Positions 10,566 to 21,354 of a stretch of 64,000 bases of DNA are shown here, in pieces. The translations under genes and the position numbers were made by a program. A model generated the notes under the pieces. That model had not been told where the DNA came from, ran no database searches, and saw nothing but the letters and a program-made list of their open reading frames with translations. The number at the start of each line of letters is the position of its first letter. Positions within the stretch are counted from its first letter, which is position 1. Origin of the DNA: Porpolomopsis calyptriformis (taxonomy: Eukaryota; Basidiomycota; Agaricomycetes; Agaricales; Hygrophoraceae); assembly GCA_951640195.1 (NCBI GenBank), contig OX621164.1, positions 167,098 to 231,097 of the forward strand. The letters are read 5' to 3'.

Positions 10566-13500
10566 TTAAGTCGCCATTTGAATTGAGTCTTTGTAAGTCT
10601 TCACAATTTCTTTGGTGTGTCGTAAGACATTCGATCATTCTTCCCAAGTAGCTTCTTCGATTGGATAACCTTTCCATTTGACCAAGTATTTTCATCGACG
10701 TTTAGCTCCTGAGTGTTGAAGAATAGATTCAACTTCATATTCTTCTTCATTCTCGATTAAATCTGGTGGGGGTTGAGATGTATCAGTGATGTCAGGATGG
10801 AGCAACTTATCTTCAATGTTCAGTCTCAGAAGTGATACGTGAAAGACTGGGTGGAGTTTCCAGGTTCCGGGGATATCAATAAGGTATGCAAGATCCAATA
10901 TCTTTTTCAAGATTTTGAATGGTCCAGTCCTTCGGTTATCTAGCTTCTTGGCGGGTCAAGTCGTCTTGATGTTCTTGGTATCTAACCAAACCAAATCTCC
11001 AACTTTGAAGGAAGGAGAGAGTTTTCATCTTTGATCAGTATATTTCTTCATCGATTCTGTGGCATGTGATAGTGATTTGCTAGCACTCTTCTGAGCATGC
11101 GTGAGACGTTCATGAAAGGTATTTGCTGTGGGGACGTTACTTGGGGACTCAATAGTGATCAGTAAATGAGGATGATGACCATACTCTAAATAGAAGGGTG
11201 ATTGTGAAGTAGCAGAGTGTTGTTGATTATTATAAGTGAATTCAGCAGAAGCTAACCATTTGGACCAGTCGTCTTGCATGAAATTGGTGTAGAACTGTAG
11301 GTAGACCTCGAGTTCTTGGTTTGTTTGTTCAGTCTGACTATCAGTTTCGGGATGATAAGCAGTAGACAGTCTAGAGATAGTTCCTAGAAGTTTGTTAAGG
11401 GCTTCAGTGAATTTCGACGCGAATTGAACTCCACAATCAGAAATGATCTTCTTTGGCCATCCATGATGTTTCCAGATATGATCACGGAAGAGTCAGGCAG
11501 CGCCTTCTGATGAAAGATTAGAAGTCGTCAGGATAAAATGAGCACATTTCGTAAAGCGATCAATGACTACCATTACAGCGTCATATCCAAGCGAATCAGG
11601 CAGTTGAATGATGAGATCGATGGTTATCTCAATCCATGGTTCGGTAGCAGGGGGTATAGGTTGTAGGAGTCCTGTTAGCTTCGAGGGGTAATTCTTGTTT
11701 TGCTGACAAGCAGGACAGGATTGTATGAAGTTGACAATGTCTTGAGAGATGCCATCCCAAACAAAGTTTCGGAGCACCAGCTCCTTCATCTTCCCAATGC
11801 CAGGGTGTCCAGCATGGGGGCAGGTGTGGGACAGTCATATTATGTTTGTGCGCAAAGATACTTCCTCTGGCACCACAATTCAACCTTCAACATCACAAAC
11901 TAACCCATCGGCTTGGTCCCAAAATAATGAGGCATCCTCAATTTTCTGTGAGATTTTACTTGGTATTGGAAGCTTGAAGCGTAATCTTGCAAAAAAGTCT
12001 GGTTCAGAAAGTTTGACAATCAAATTGATCCAGCGATTATTCGCAATCAAAATCTCATTTTCCACCTTGCCTTTACTCCCGTCGAAATAATCCAGGCACC
12101 TGGATAATCCATCAGCTTTGTTCTTTCTCCCTGGGATATACTCAATTTTGTATTTGTATCTTGCCAGAATCTCTGACCAATGAGCACGTCATCCAAATAA
12201 CACATGAGTGGTGCTGAAATATTTGAGGGCAAGACTATCAGTACGAATTAGAAGATCATGTCGCGAACCTTCTAAGAGGTGTCGCCATGCATTGAGACAG
12301 TCTATTACTGCTAGAAGCTCGGCGTCATGAGTCGGATAATTCTTTTCAGCAGGGGTTAAGGATCTTGAATAAAAGCCCACAGGTTTCCAGTCATTGTCGT
12401 GTAGTTGAGACAATATACCTCCTAAGGCAAATCCAGAGGTGTCAGTTTCCAAACAATATGGCAAGTCTTGGTCCAGTACTTTAAGGACAGGGGCATTTAT
12501 GAGGGAGTACTTCAATTGGTCAAAGGCGTGTTGTTGCTTTGGAGTCCATTCCCATACAGTGTCTTTCCAGAGTAACTGGTTAAGTGGCTGGGCGATTTCT
12601 GAAAAGTCTTTGATATATTTCCTCCAGAAATTCGCACTTCCGAGGAAGGATTGGAGTTGTTTGACAGTCTGGGGTTCAGGCCATTCAACTATGGCTTTGA
12701 CCTTCTTGGGATTGGTTCCGATATGACCTTTCGTCAAGGTCATTCCCAGATAGACCACCTCCTCTTTCTTGAATTGACATTTGACGGGTTTACAGGAGAG
12801 TTTGTGCTTCTTCATGATATCAAGGGTTTTGAATGTCCAGTATCGCAGTTCTTTGAGGTCATCTCCGCAGATGAGAACGTCATCAATATAGATAAAAACA
12901 CAACCTGATTTTAGGACTTCAGTGAATCGCGTATCGATCATCCATTGGAACGTAGCTGGAGAATTTCGTAAACCAAAGAACATTACTCTTGGAATGTAGA
13001 GTCCTTCAACCGTAAGGAAAGCAGCTTTCCATTCATCGCCTTCTTTAATATGAATGTTATTGAATCCCCATTGGATATCCATGACTGTGAATAACATAGC
13101 AGATCGTAGTTTTGGTTGTTGGATGATCTGGTGCAAGAGAGGTAGGGGATGACGGTTGGGAACTGTAAAGTGATTCAGATATCGATAGTCTTCGATTGGT
13201 CTATATCCAGCATCTTGTCCTTTCACATTGATATCTTCAGCTTTCTTGCTCAGGAAGAAGGGAGCGGCTTAAGGTGAAGAACCTTTGAATATTCATCCAG
13301 TGGCTACATTTTCAGCTAAAAACTTCTTCAAATATTCTATCTCTCAAGGGGACATCGGATAAGTCACATCAGTTTGAGGTACGAAGTCGTCTCTGAGATC
13401 TATGATATGATCGAACTTGGAATGAGGTGGAAGGCAATTGAAGGACTCTTTGGCAAAGACACTAGCATAGTCTTTCCAATAGACCTCCAGTACAAACTTT

Positions 13501-14105
13501 CGCATATCTTCCTCCACCATGCTGACTCGAGATTCATCCGACTTTGAAATACTTGTAATTGTCAGCGAGACCGATTCTACTACAGAGGACTCTGCTTCGC
13601 CACTACAATACCAATGAGAAGTCTCTTTGCCTCTGAGAGCTAGTGTTAACTTCTCCCAATCGATACTAGGGTTTTGAGCTCTGAGCCATGGGTAGCCGAG
13701 GATAATATCAACTTTAGATCCGAGGTCGGTCACTTCCAAACAGATCCTTTCGGTATGTCCACCTGGAGCTTCTATCCAGACATCTGTGTCAAAAATGATC
13801 AGGCCTCCTCAGTTCTCTGACCCATCGGCATTCCATACGGGGATTGGGGTTTCCAAATCCTGAAGAGTAAATTCGTGACAAGTTGTGAAGGTCTTGTCCA
13901 TAAAGTTTCCAGAAGCTCCACTATCAATAAGACACATGGCGGGGATACGTCAGCCAGTATCTGAAGCCTTGATCCAAACATCCATCGTAAGTCCTGAGTT
14001 GCCCTTTTCGATAGTACCAAGAATTTGAAATAGATTGCATAGAGTAATGGTACATCGAGTGGTATGGTCCGTAATGTCGGGCGAATTGTTCGAACCATTT
14101 AAAAA
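10566..14105 (-). pseudogene. pol of gypsy D: PR-RT-RNase H-integrase-chromodomain
   Basis: The protease has LIDSGASG near 13930. RT has FTVMDIQWGF near 13085 and FIYIDDVLI near 12895 in a 345-codon open stretch. RNase H (ETDTSGFALGGIL) lies near 12440. The integrase zinc region has HAGHPGIGKM and CPACQQNK near 11700-11810, and STAYHPETDSQT lies near 11340. The chromodomain (KYLVKWKGYPIEEATWEE) is at about 10620-10740. Most stops read as TGA or TAG in otherwise conserved frames. The element is inactive. Confidence 0.9.
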
Positions 14106-15304
14106 CCCTGGGGCCTCAAGTCTATTGCTAGCTTCTTCTTTCAATTATCCAACCAATTGTGTATACCACATTTTACCATATCTGACAGAGTTTCGCTTGT
14201 TGCCAGTGTAGCGGGTGAGCTGACATTCTCCATGTTAGGCTCAGTGGTAATGACACGTACATCTCAGCCTCGTCCTCATCCTCATCCTCTGTAACCTCCT
14301 CTACCTCAATAATATCCTCCTCGACGTGAGGAAGAGGTATCAGGTATATTCTTCGCATCACCAGCGACATGGTTTGGGCAGGTGTTCGCGAAGTGGCCAG
14401 GTTGGCTGCAGGAGTAACAATTTCCATACGGGATTATAAGGGCAGAAGAGGCAGACTCTTCTCTCTTGACTGTGGGGGCTGCGGTCGTTTGACAGGTCAT
14501 CAATGCAGCCACGGATGATCCTCGGGTAGGAAAGGGGTTGGAATATTGGGGTCGGGATGTGGAGGACTGTTTCTGTGAAGCGAGAATGTCCTTTTGATGT
14601 TGGTAATGTGTTGTGGTGTCCTTCCACTCTTGAAGTGTGGTAGGAATGGTAGGGAGTCGGTAAACATATTCTATGAACTCAGAATCGAGTCCAGCTTGGT
14701 AGAGATTGATGAGAGCGGTGTCGTTGAAACCAGTATCAACCTGTAAAGTGCCAAAGCACAGATTGTAATCTTCAATTTTCTTTCTTCCCTGGTGGAGATT
14801 CTTGATGTCATTGTGAGCACGAGACTGTCTGTCGATCCCTTCAAATGTAGATCAGAATCAAGTTACAAATGTAGCCCAAGTAGCAGTCGGGCCAGCCCAG
14901 TTGATGGCTCTCATGTTGTTAGTCTCCTTTTTGGACCAGGTTTGGGCCATCATACCCTTCATGAAAGAAAGGGCGAAAGGGATCTTGTGTTCATCGCGAT
15001 AAGGTTTTCCCATAAAGTACAGTTCACAGCTATTGATGAATTTGTCGACGTCCTGCTGTTGACTAGTGAATTCGTCCAGTTTGGCCATCTTTATCTTGAT
15101 GGTGGGAGCGGCAGGAGGTTGAGGTTGGGGTTGCGGTGGGGGCTGAGGCTGAGCTTGAGTGGCAAGTTGTTGATTGAGATTTTGAATCTCTACTGCCTGC
15201 TGTGCATTCGAAGCCTGAAGATTGGCCATTTCCCTTCGTAAGTCATTCATGACTGCAAGAATCTCATTGAGGTTGGGAACAGGGGGATTAGTGCAAGAAC
15301 CCAT
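14099..15304 (-). pseudogene. gag of gypsy D
   Basis: Starts MGSCTNPPVPNLNE. It has a coiled-coil-like Gln-rich segment, a Pro/Gln repeat, a capsid-like region (FALSFMKGMMAQTW) and a CCHC knuckle (CYSCSQPGHFANTC) near 14380-14425. An in-frame stop lies near 14858. It ends with CAG GGT TTT TAA, the same GGGTTTT-stop signal as A, B and E. Confidence 0.85.
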
Positions 15305-15652
15305 TTGATCTGGTGATGGTGATGGTGAAGGTGTTATCAAAGGTGAAGAAGGTTGAGTAGGTTGTTGGAATGGGAAGGGTTAATATCTAACAGTAGGGGG
15401 AGTGATGGGATATTGTGACTGGGTAGTGGTGAGTAAATGAGTTGTTTCACTTCGAGTTCTTCCTAGAGCCTGCAAGATACCTGGTAGGGGAGGAGCTTGA
15501 CTAGCTTCCTCGTTTGGATCTGGGAAGATTCAAGTTTGTGAGTAAAGTGATTGTGAGAGAGGATTCTGCTCAGAGTAATCATAGAGGTCCTCATTGTCAT
15601 TGTCCAGTGTGAAAGTAAAGGTGGATCAAGTAAAGGGGAGAGAGCAAGAAGG

Positions 15653-15664
15653 AAGTCTGATTCT
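15653..15664 (-). other. Primer binding site (self-primed type) of gypsy D
   Basis: On the minus strand AGAATCAGACTT abuts the 5' LTR. Its complement occurs in the LTR at 15765-15775 (11 of 12 positions), about 33 bases downstream of the minus-strand TATA near 15808. Relative to gypsy A, the site carries T for A and the LTR carries the matching A for T. Confidence 0.7.
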
Positions 15665-16068
15665 TGTTACAAACTGGTTGTTGTCGAGACAGTTTTACTT
15701 CAGAGTGCTCTGTCCCAAGATGATAATAATGTCTCAAGTCCTAGTTATGGGGTTGTCTAATGAGGAATCAGACTTAAAGTCTGAGTACGACCAACTAGGG
15801 GTTTATATACTGACTATGCTACTGCAGATGAGTCAGTGTCTACATGAGGAATACATGCGACGAGCAAAGATAAGCATGATAGAAGACTCGGAGCATGTGA
15901 AGAGATGAAACATAATTGTCGGAAATGAAAAGTGTCCTATCTAGGATAAATGAAAAGATATAAGGTTGTGGGGAATCCCTGGGGAATCCCAAACAAAGAT
16001 AAGACAGATCTGACTAATCAACAATGACTAATATAGAGAAGGAATGAAAAATAATAATGTCCGTGACA
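15665..16068 (-). repeat. 5' LTR of gypsy D
   Basis: 404 bp, ending TCCGTGACA on the + strand and followed by ATACC. On the minus strand it carries one TGACTCA site and TATATAAAC. Confidence 0.95.
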
Positions 16069-16689
16069 ATACCCATCTAGCTTACAACTTCACTCTTGTG
16101 CATAACAGTTCTATCCAAACAGGACTTGATCAATGTTTGAAATGACTTGCTCAAAATCTTGAGGAATATGGAAAGTGCTTAACAGATTTCAGTTTGCTAG
16201 AACCAATATCCTACTTGAGCAAAGTTGAACATGAACTAGATCAATAGTACCCTCATTCTAAAACAATGTGGTCATAAGTATCGCAAGCAGTTAACCAATT
16301 TAATGACAAACAATATCAAATCTACAATGCCATCATGTCTGCAATTACCAATAATCAATCCCTCCTTGTGTTTATCAATGGAAAGGCCAGCTGAGGAAAG
16401 ACTTTCTTAATCAAAGCTATCTGTGATGCCATTTGATCCAATAATGACATTGTTATTGCAACAGCTACATCTGCATTTGCCACTCAACTTTATCCAGGTG
16501 GACAAACAATGCACTCAGCGCTAAAAGTAAATTAACTCAATTAAAATTTAAAACTAACTAATAACTTCCAGTAAGTAAAAACAATGAAATGCTGTAATGT
16601 ACAATCGAACCCCATCATGCTTGCGCAGACCTAATCTATGCAGCAAAGATCATCATTTGGGATGAAGCACCTATAGCCAACCAGGCTGC
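16069..16689 (+). pseudogene. Helitron piece 3: start of PIF1-type helicase
   Basis: Reads THLAYNFTLVHN across the junction, then LNDKQYQIYNAIMSAI. The Walker A lies at 16379-16411 (NGKAS-stop-GKTFLIKA), followed by IVIATATSAFATQLYPGG and the Walker B DEAP box IIWDEAPIANQAA near 16650. A TGA replaces one Walker A residue, so the helicase is dead. The piece ends at GCTGC (16685-16689), the target duplication of cassette K. Confidence 0.85.
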
Positions 16690-16899
16690 TGTCACAACTG
16701 TAGTTGCAAGTCTTTTCATTAATCACAAGGCAGGCCTTGGAGCTCAATAAGTCTAGTAGGATGTAGAAGAAGGTTCTGACAGGGACGTCTTCATATAGAG
16801 TGATGATTCCTTCTGAATTAAGTTTTACTTCTACAAAGAAGTTGTTCTGCGGGTTGAATCTGTTGCGTGCCTCTGCTGAGAGTTTAGGGAATATGGGCA
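16690..16899 (-). CDS. Possible minus-strand ORF in cassette K, cut at the element edge
   Basis: An ORF opens on the minus strand with the first ATG near 16899 (MPIFPKLSAEARNRF) and stays open to the cassette terminus, where it runs into antisense Helitron sequence. A minus TATA-like box (CTATATAA, near 17043) lies upstream. It has no recognised domain. Either it is truncated or continues through an unseen intron, or it is chance. Confidence 0.25.
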
Positions 16900-17005
16900 T
16901 GAACGGTTGGCTCAGTAGTTGTGTTTTGTGTTTCTCTTTTCTTGTTCTGATAGAAAAGAAGTCTGATGATTCTGATTGCGTTCGTGCTACTACAAGTAAT
17001 CTCAC

Positions 17006-17406
17006 AGGAGGACGAAGTGATGATCCGCTTCGCCCTCAGGGTTTATATAGTATTTCTAAAATAGGAGTCACTATGAGTCAGCTTCCGCAGTCACCCCATT
17101 TTCTATTGTTCACAGCCTCCGGTTTAAGGTTTGCTATTGTTCTTAGTCATACTGCGGAAGGCTGTGTTGTTTTGATGACTCAACTCTATTGGGCATAGCC
17201 TTCCGCAGTATCAGGCTGTGCTATCTCATGACTGGTTCCTATTGTTCTTCTAGTCATGAGATCGCCGTTGTTTCTATCTCTTGTCTGACGTATCGGGTTT
17301 CTCTTCTTTGACTGAGGAACCTCCTTTTGGTCTTCCCTTTGTGTCTGAGCATATAAAAGGTGTGGGGTTGTATCCCTACGCTTCAGTTCAATCCTTGTCA
17401 ATCATC
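17006..17406. promoter_or_regulatory. Probable bidirectional promoter of cassette K
   Basis: TATA boxes face both ways: near 17043 for minus, and GCATATAAAAGG near 17350 for +. Between them lie three copies of CTTCCGCAGT in alternating orientation (17082-17091, 17151-17160 reversed, 17200-17209), three TATTGTTC motifs, and TGAGTCA/TGACTCA sites near 17075 and 17176. The same ATTGTTC and TGACTCA elements recur in the insertion at 60416-61444. Confidence 0.55.
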
Positions 17407-18238
17407 ATGACTTCTTCCCACCAAGGCTACTACGTTCGATTCTTCAAGCAGTCTGGAGTGGTGCACCGCACCACTCCTGTCTTTCTCGATTGCGATTCGT
17501 TTCATTACTACCTTCAGCGCATCCCTTCCGACGCTGACCTCTGCTGGTCTTCCTTCTCTTGTTTTGCTTGCGGTGGCAAGCATAAGGTCAGAAAGTGTCC
17601 ATATGTTCGCTGGCCAATCCAGCATGTTTGTGGCTTGATGGAGGATCCGCTTGGTATGTATCTTGTTTTGTCTTTATTAGTCCATGTTTATTGATAATAG
17701 GCTTTCCCTTTTTAGCTTGGGATGATAACACCCCTCCTCCCACCTCCAAGCTCCCTTTGGAGGAGCGAGTTGATTGGAGTTCTGACTGTTGGGGGTATCC
17801 CCTCCCCTTTGATGATGCTAAGCCTGAGGACTTGGCTACCAGCCCCCCTTTCCATCCTTGGACCCCTGGTCCAACAAGTGTTTTGTCTAGTGGTGAGCCT
17901 TTAACTCTCTCGCTCTCTTCATAGTTGCTGATTCCCTGTCTTTTTTAGTTGAAGATTTGTCATCGTCGTTGACCAACGTCAACATCAAGATCGAGGAGGA
18001 AGAAGTTCCTCCCAGTTTGTTATGGAGTCCCACCAACGATTGGTTGGGTGAGGAAGCGAGAAAGATAGCGATGAGTTTCATTAAAGGGAAGGCTGCCGAG
18101 TTGCAGGCCTCCAGTGGTGACACCAATGGGGCAATCTACTGGGGTAATAAGTTGGCTGCAATAGATGGTCAAGTAGTGTCGAGTTTTGTAGAGTTCTTGA
18201 GGGACAGTATGGTGCAGGAGATTGCCAAGACGGACTAG
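17407..18238 (+). CDS. Cassette K protein, zinc-knuckle-like, 3 exons, 237 aa
   Basis: Exons are 17407-17653, 17716-17892 and 17949-18238. The introns start GTATGT and GTGAGC and end TTTTTAG. The exon total is 714 nt, an exact open frame of 237 codons plus stop. The N-terminal half has a cysteine/histidine cluster CFACGGKHKVRKC (CX2CX3HX4C, one residue shorter than a classic CCHC knuckle). The middle is Pro/Trp-rich (SPPFHPWTPGP). The C-terminal half has an acidic linker (IKIEEEE) and a predicted helix. A poly(A) signal AATAAA lies near 18293. There are no stops or frameshifts, unlike the Helitron around it. The function is unknown; nucleic-acid binding is plausible. Confidence 0.75.
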
Positions 18239-18396
18239 TATAATTAGCTAGTCGGACATGGACTCCTCCTTTTGTACAAGTAGTTTCCGCTGCCAATAAA
18301 GACAGCCTTCCTCCCAAAAGAATTGGTATAAGAAAGAACAGAAAAGAATGAAGAAAAGAGAGGAATTTTAAGAGAGTGAACACCAATTTCATGACA

Positions 18397-19058
18397 GCTG
18401 CATTCAATTGCACTAATAAAACATATCAACATTGTATGAAAAGTACACTACCATTTGGTGGCAAAATCATACTTCTTGCAGGCAATTTTCAATAAACTTG
18501 CCCAGTAGTATGCAAAGGCATGCATGTACAAGCTGTCCAAGTGTCAATCAAAAGCTCACCACTATGGCCACTCTTCACCATCTTTTGCCTAACTCTACCT
18601 ATTCAAAATGCACAAGATTTACTATTTGCTAACTTTGTTGATACAATTGGAGATGGTGCTAGGCCTGAAATCCCACTTGATAGGCTCAATATTGTCCATT
18701 CAGGAGAAGAACTAATCACATTCATCTATCCCAATCATATCCTCTCACAACCTACCCAATGTCTCACAAGAGCAATACTCACACCTACAAATATCTAAGT
18801 TGACCAATATAATTCCATCATTTTGTCACACATATCTGAACACACAAAAACATATCAAGCAACAGACTCCCTAAAAGAAACACAAGATGCTTAATTACCC
18901 TCACCTGAATCCATCCTCAATTATATCACAACACATACTCCACCTGGTTTCCCTTCCCACATGATTCAAATCAAAGTCAATACTATATTTTGTCTACTTT
19001 AAAACCTTTCAGTTGAATGAGGTCTCATTAAAAATGCATGAGTATTAATCATAGCCAT
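18397..19058 (+). pseudogene. Helitron piece 4: helicase middle
   Basis: Reads MKSTLPFGGKIILLAGNFQ, then VQVSIKSSPLWPLF, LNIVHSGEELITFIYP, ILTPTN and PPGFPSHMIQIKVNTIFCLL, the expected PIF1-type order. It ends at GCCAT (19054-19058), the slightly mutated duplication of the solo LTR that follows (GCTAT at 19470-19474). The frame rejoins as VLIIAIRNRLIIVQCS. Confidence 0.85.
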
Positions 19059-19469
19059 TGTTATAAACTGGTTGTTGTTGAGATGGTTTTACTTTGGAGT
19101 GCTCTGTCCCAAGATGATGATGATGTCTCAAGTCCTAGTTATTGGGGTGTCTAATGAGGAATCAGACTTAAGGTCTGAGTATGACTAACTAGGAGTTTAT
19201 ATACTAACTACGCTACTGTGGATGAGTCAGTGTTTACATGAGGAATATATGCGACGAGTGAAGATAAGCATGATAAGGAACTCAGAGCATGTGAAGGGAT
19301 GAAACATAATCGCCAGAAATGAAAAGTATCCTATCTTGGACAAATGAAAAAGATAAGGTCATGGTAAATCCCATGACAAAACTGTGGGGAATCCCAAGCA
19401 AGATAAGGTAGATCCAACTAAGCTACAATGACTATCATAGAGAAGGAATGAAAAATTACATCCGTGACA
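19059..19469 (-). repeat. Solo LTR of the gypsy D family
   Basis: 411 bp matching the gypsy D LTRs (TGTTATAAACTGG to TCCGTGACA). It is flanked by GCCAT and GCTAT, a 5-bp duplication with one C-to-T change. No internal sequence remains, as expected after LTR-LTR recombination. Confidence 0.9.
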
Positions 19470-19651
19470 GCTATTAGAAACAGACTTATAATAGTGCAAT
19501 GCTCCAACATAATTTAAACAAAATGCAATCTGAATCAGAAGAAATCCTCATCCCCTATATCACTTTTACAACACACTTGGTGTCTGGCTACACTCTAAAT
19601 TGAAAGCAATTCCCCCTTGCACTATTATATACCACAACTTTCAATAGTTAT
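19470..19651 (+). pseudogene. Helitron piece 5: helicase
   Basis: Reads RNRLIIVQCS, EEILIPYITFTTHLVSGYTL and KQFPLALLYTTTFNSY, corresponding to the FPL-A-x-T-x-N-x-Q region near the end of Helitron helicases. It ends at GTTAT (19647-19651), the target duplication of the next solo LTR. Confidence 0.85.
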
Positions 19652-20335
19652 TGTTAGACTCGCGATGGATGACTGATACCCCAAATATCAAGTGGATAAC
19701 TGAGGATGGGCTGACCTTGCCCATCTGACTACTCTTATATACATGATATAGTACCCTATACCCTAATGACTAATCAGGGACCATAAGTAGTGCTAACTAC
19801 ATGGTTAGGTGGAGCTGTTAGACAGCAGTCTAGGGTTAATCACAAGGTTTTACTTCAGGCTCTGGGTGTAGGGTTTTAAAGGGTTGGAAGACTACTGATT
19901 GGGGTGTTAACAAAAGAAACAGACTTATCCTAAGTCTATCTACTACTAGCTTTATATACTAGCTAAGTATGAGTCATACTGACTACGTGTGAGTCGTAAC
20001 GACTATGCATGAGTCATGTAGATAAGGAGAGTGATGGTAGACTAAATATAGATATGGCTTGGTCACCTTCTATTACTAAGCGGAGCTTGGGTGGCTAAGC
20101 GGCTATTGATGTAAACTGTCTGATGTAAATAGGAATAGACAAGCAAAGGAAAAAGAAAAAATATATCTCTGACAGGAGCCAGCTAAGCTATCACAAATCT
20201 AGTTTACATGATCTGACAAATCCAGTTAACGACATGAAGATAAGAAAAGGATGACCAACCGATGACCAAGTAGAGTACGTCCATGGACCAGGTAACCAGT
20301 CCTGGACACAGATGGCATGGAATGCGATCGTAACA
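19652..20335 (+). repeat. Solo LTR of an otherwise absent family, containing another solo LTR
   Basis: Begins TGTTAGACTCG and ends GCGATCGTAACA, with GTTAT on both sides (19647-19651, 20336-20340). Removing it rejoins the helicase as TTFNSYQGITLDKIAIDL. Without the nested gypsy A solo LTR it is about 320 bp. No internal region or second copy is in the window, so the family is unidentified and its strand is a guess. Confidence 0.8.
19816..20174 (-). repeat. Solo LTR of the gypsy A/B family, nested in another solo LTR
   Basis: 359 bp, a full-length match (reversed) to the gypsy A LTR, flanked by perfect GGAGC duplications (19811-19815 and 20175-20179). Confidence 0.95.
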
Positions 20336-20594
20336 GTTATCAAGGTATAACCCTTGATAAGATTGCAATTGACCTGACCCACCCTGTGTTTTTGCATAGT
20401 CAATTATATACTGCTTTTTCACATATTTGAGACTAATGACATGTTTGCATTTGTCTACCCCTAGGAGAATCAAGCACTGTAAATATCACATATTATGAAC
20501 TACTAATGTAAAATAATTTTAAAACTTCCAACTTAAATTTGAAACTATAGGCTGTAGTGAAGCAAGGTGAACCTTGTAATATATAATACAATAT
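20336..20594 (+). pseudogene. Helitron piece 6: helicase C-terminus and 3' tail
   Basis: QGITLDKIAIDLTHPVFLHS then QLYTAFS give the conserved last helicase motif. LPLGESSTVNITYYELLM and a stop at 20509-20511 match the usual Helitron C-terminus. Downstream are about 80 AT-rich bases with a short hairpin (20563-20576) of the kind found near Helitron 3' ends. The exact terminus is not clear and abuts the pogo-like element. Confidence 0.8.
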
Positions 20595-21354
20595 CTCATA
20601 ATGCATAGCATTGGTTCCCATCATTCACCAATACATTATAAGATTTATGTGATAAGAGATATGTCACATTTGTAATGCCTACTAAAAGTGTGATATGAAA
20701 TTCGTAAGTTTGCTATCCCCAACCCCCCCCACAAACTAGTCAAGGTGGTTTGCTTTGCACTATGGAATTCCATTTGCAAGAGCTGAGCTCTGAACTGGTG
20801 CAGGGTGCATGATACCTCTAGGGAGCACTCAGCTCCACTATTGAGGCTTGCCTTCTCCAACTTCTCACACTAACCCATCATTTCAACAACACTCATCAAG
20901 TCTATTGCATCATTATTGCTATCATCTGAGTCAACCTTAATCACCTCTCCACATTGGATAGCTTGTTCATACTTGACTTGAGTAATAATCTCCTAGTCTT
21001 CTTCAGATAGGTAAGGTGAATCACTGATCTCTTGTTCTTCAGTTGGATTGACCAAGTTTTTAAGAGTAGGAATGGGTCTGAAAATGTGGTTCTGCCTCTT
21101 CAGTTCATTAACACATTCCATGAGGTCTTTCTCTAGGTCTTCACCCTGGGGGATTATTGCAGGAGGTAGGGAATTTGAAAGTATAGATGTACCATTCTGG
21201 TTTGAGGCATATTCCAGTTTTTCTATAGCATGAAGTGCAATCTCAATATTATCCTCTGCTGCCATTACTACAGCAAGGGCAGGTCTCTACTTGCCATCTA
21301 CATATTGATCCCCCAAACATGCTTGTAATGCTTCTTCAGTACACAGTGTAGGAG

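Larger units (their letters stand above)
9303..16068 (-). mobile_element. Gypsy D: chromodomain Ty3/gypsy LTR retrotransposon (decayed)
   Basis: The LTRs are 9303-9695 (393 bp, 3') and 15665-16068 (404 bp, 5'); the 11-bp length difference is a tandem copy of a GGGGAATCCC-type unit. The target duplication is ATACC (9298-9302, 16069-16073). The order on the minus strand is 5' LTR, self-primer site, gag, pol with chromodomain, accessory ORF, 3' LTR. The LTRs differ by about 5% by eye, all transitions. It is related to the truncated element E (37434-40198) and to the solo LTRs at 19059 and 63053, all starting TGTCACGG on the element strand. Confidence 0.94.
16690..18396. mobile_element. Gene-bearing cassette K (1707 bp) inserted in the Helitron
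   Basis: The insertion begins TGTCACAACTG, ends TTTCATGACA and is flanked by GCTGC (16685-16689 and 18397-18401). Removing it rejoins the helicase as NQAAFNCTNKTYQHCMKSTL. The 5-bp TGTCA/TGACA ends are inverted. There are no internal LTRs and no transposase. It carries a three-exon gene on +, a possible ORF on minus and a shared promoter between them. Because introns are kept, it did not arise from spliced RNA. No known superfamily fits securely. Compare cassette H (42315-58516), which is 1.8 kb once its own insertions are removed. Confidence 0.7.
1..20594 (+). mobile_element. Decayed Helitron, host of nested insertions
   Basis: One Helitron Rep/helicase protein can be followed on the + strand through six pieces: 1-1389, 8368-9302, 16069-16689, 18397-19058, 19470-19651 and 20336-20511. 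Motifs appear in the family order: the HUH-type Rep motif LPHVHLII, a Walker A (GKAS-x-GKT), the DEAP box, PFGGKIILLAGNF, and the helicase C-terminus QGITLDKIAIDL ending in a stop at 20509-20511. Each gap is filled by a separable element with target-site duplications, and the frame rejoins when it is removed. Stops and frameshifts show the copy is dead. The 5' end lies left of the window. The 3' end is not fixed; a small hairpin (CAAGGT GA ACCTTG, 20563-20576) lies downstream of the stop. Confidence 0.85.

Noticed and set aside
16631..17005. 124-codon minus ORF starting in cassette K
   Set aside because: It crosses the cassette boundary and target duplication into antisense Helitron and uses a GTG start; only the shorter internal ATG part is listed, at low confidence.
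20200..20473. Minus-strand ORFs of 70-89 codons
   Set aside because: Antisense to the Helitron C-terminus and solo LTR; no family features.
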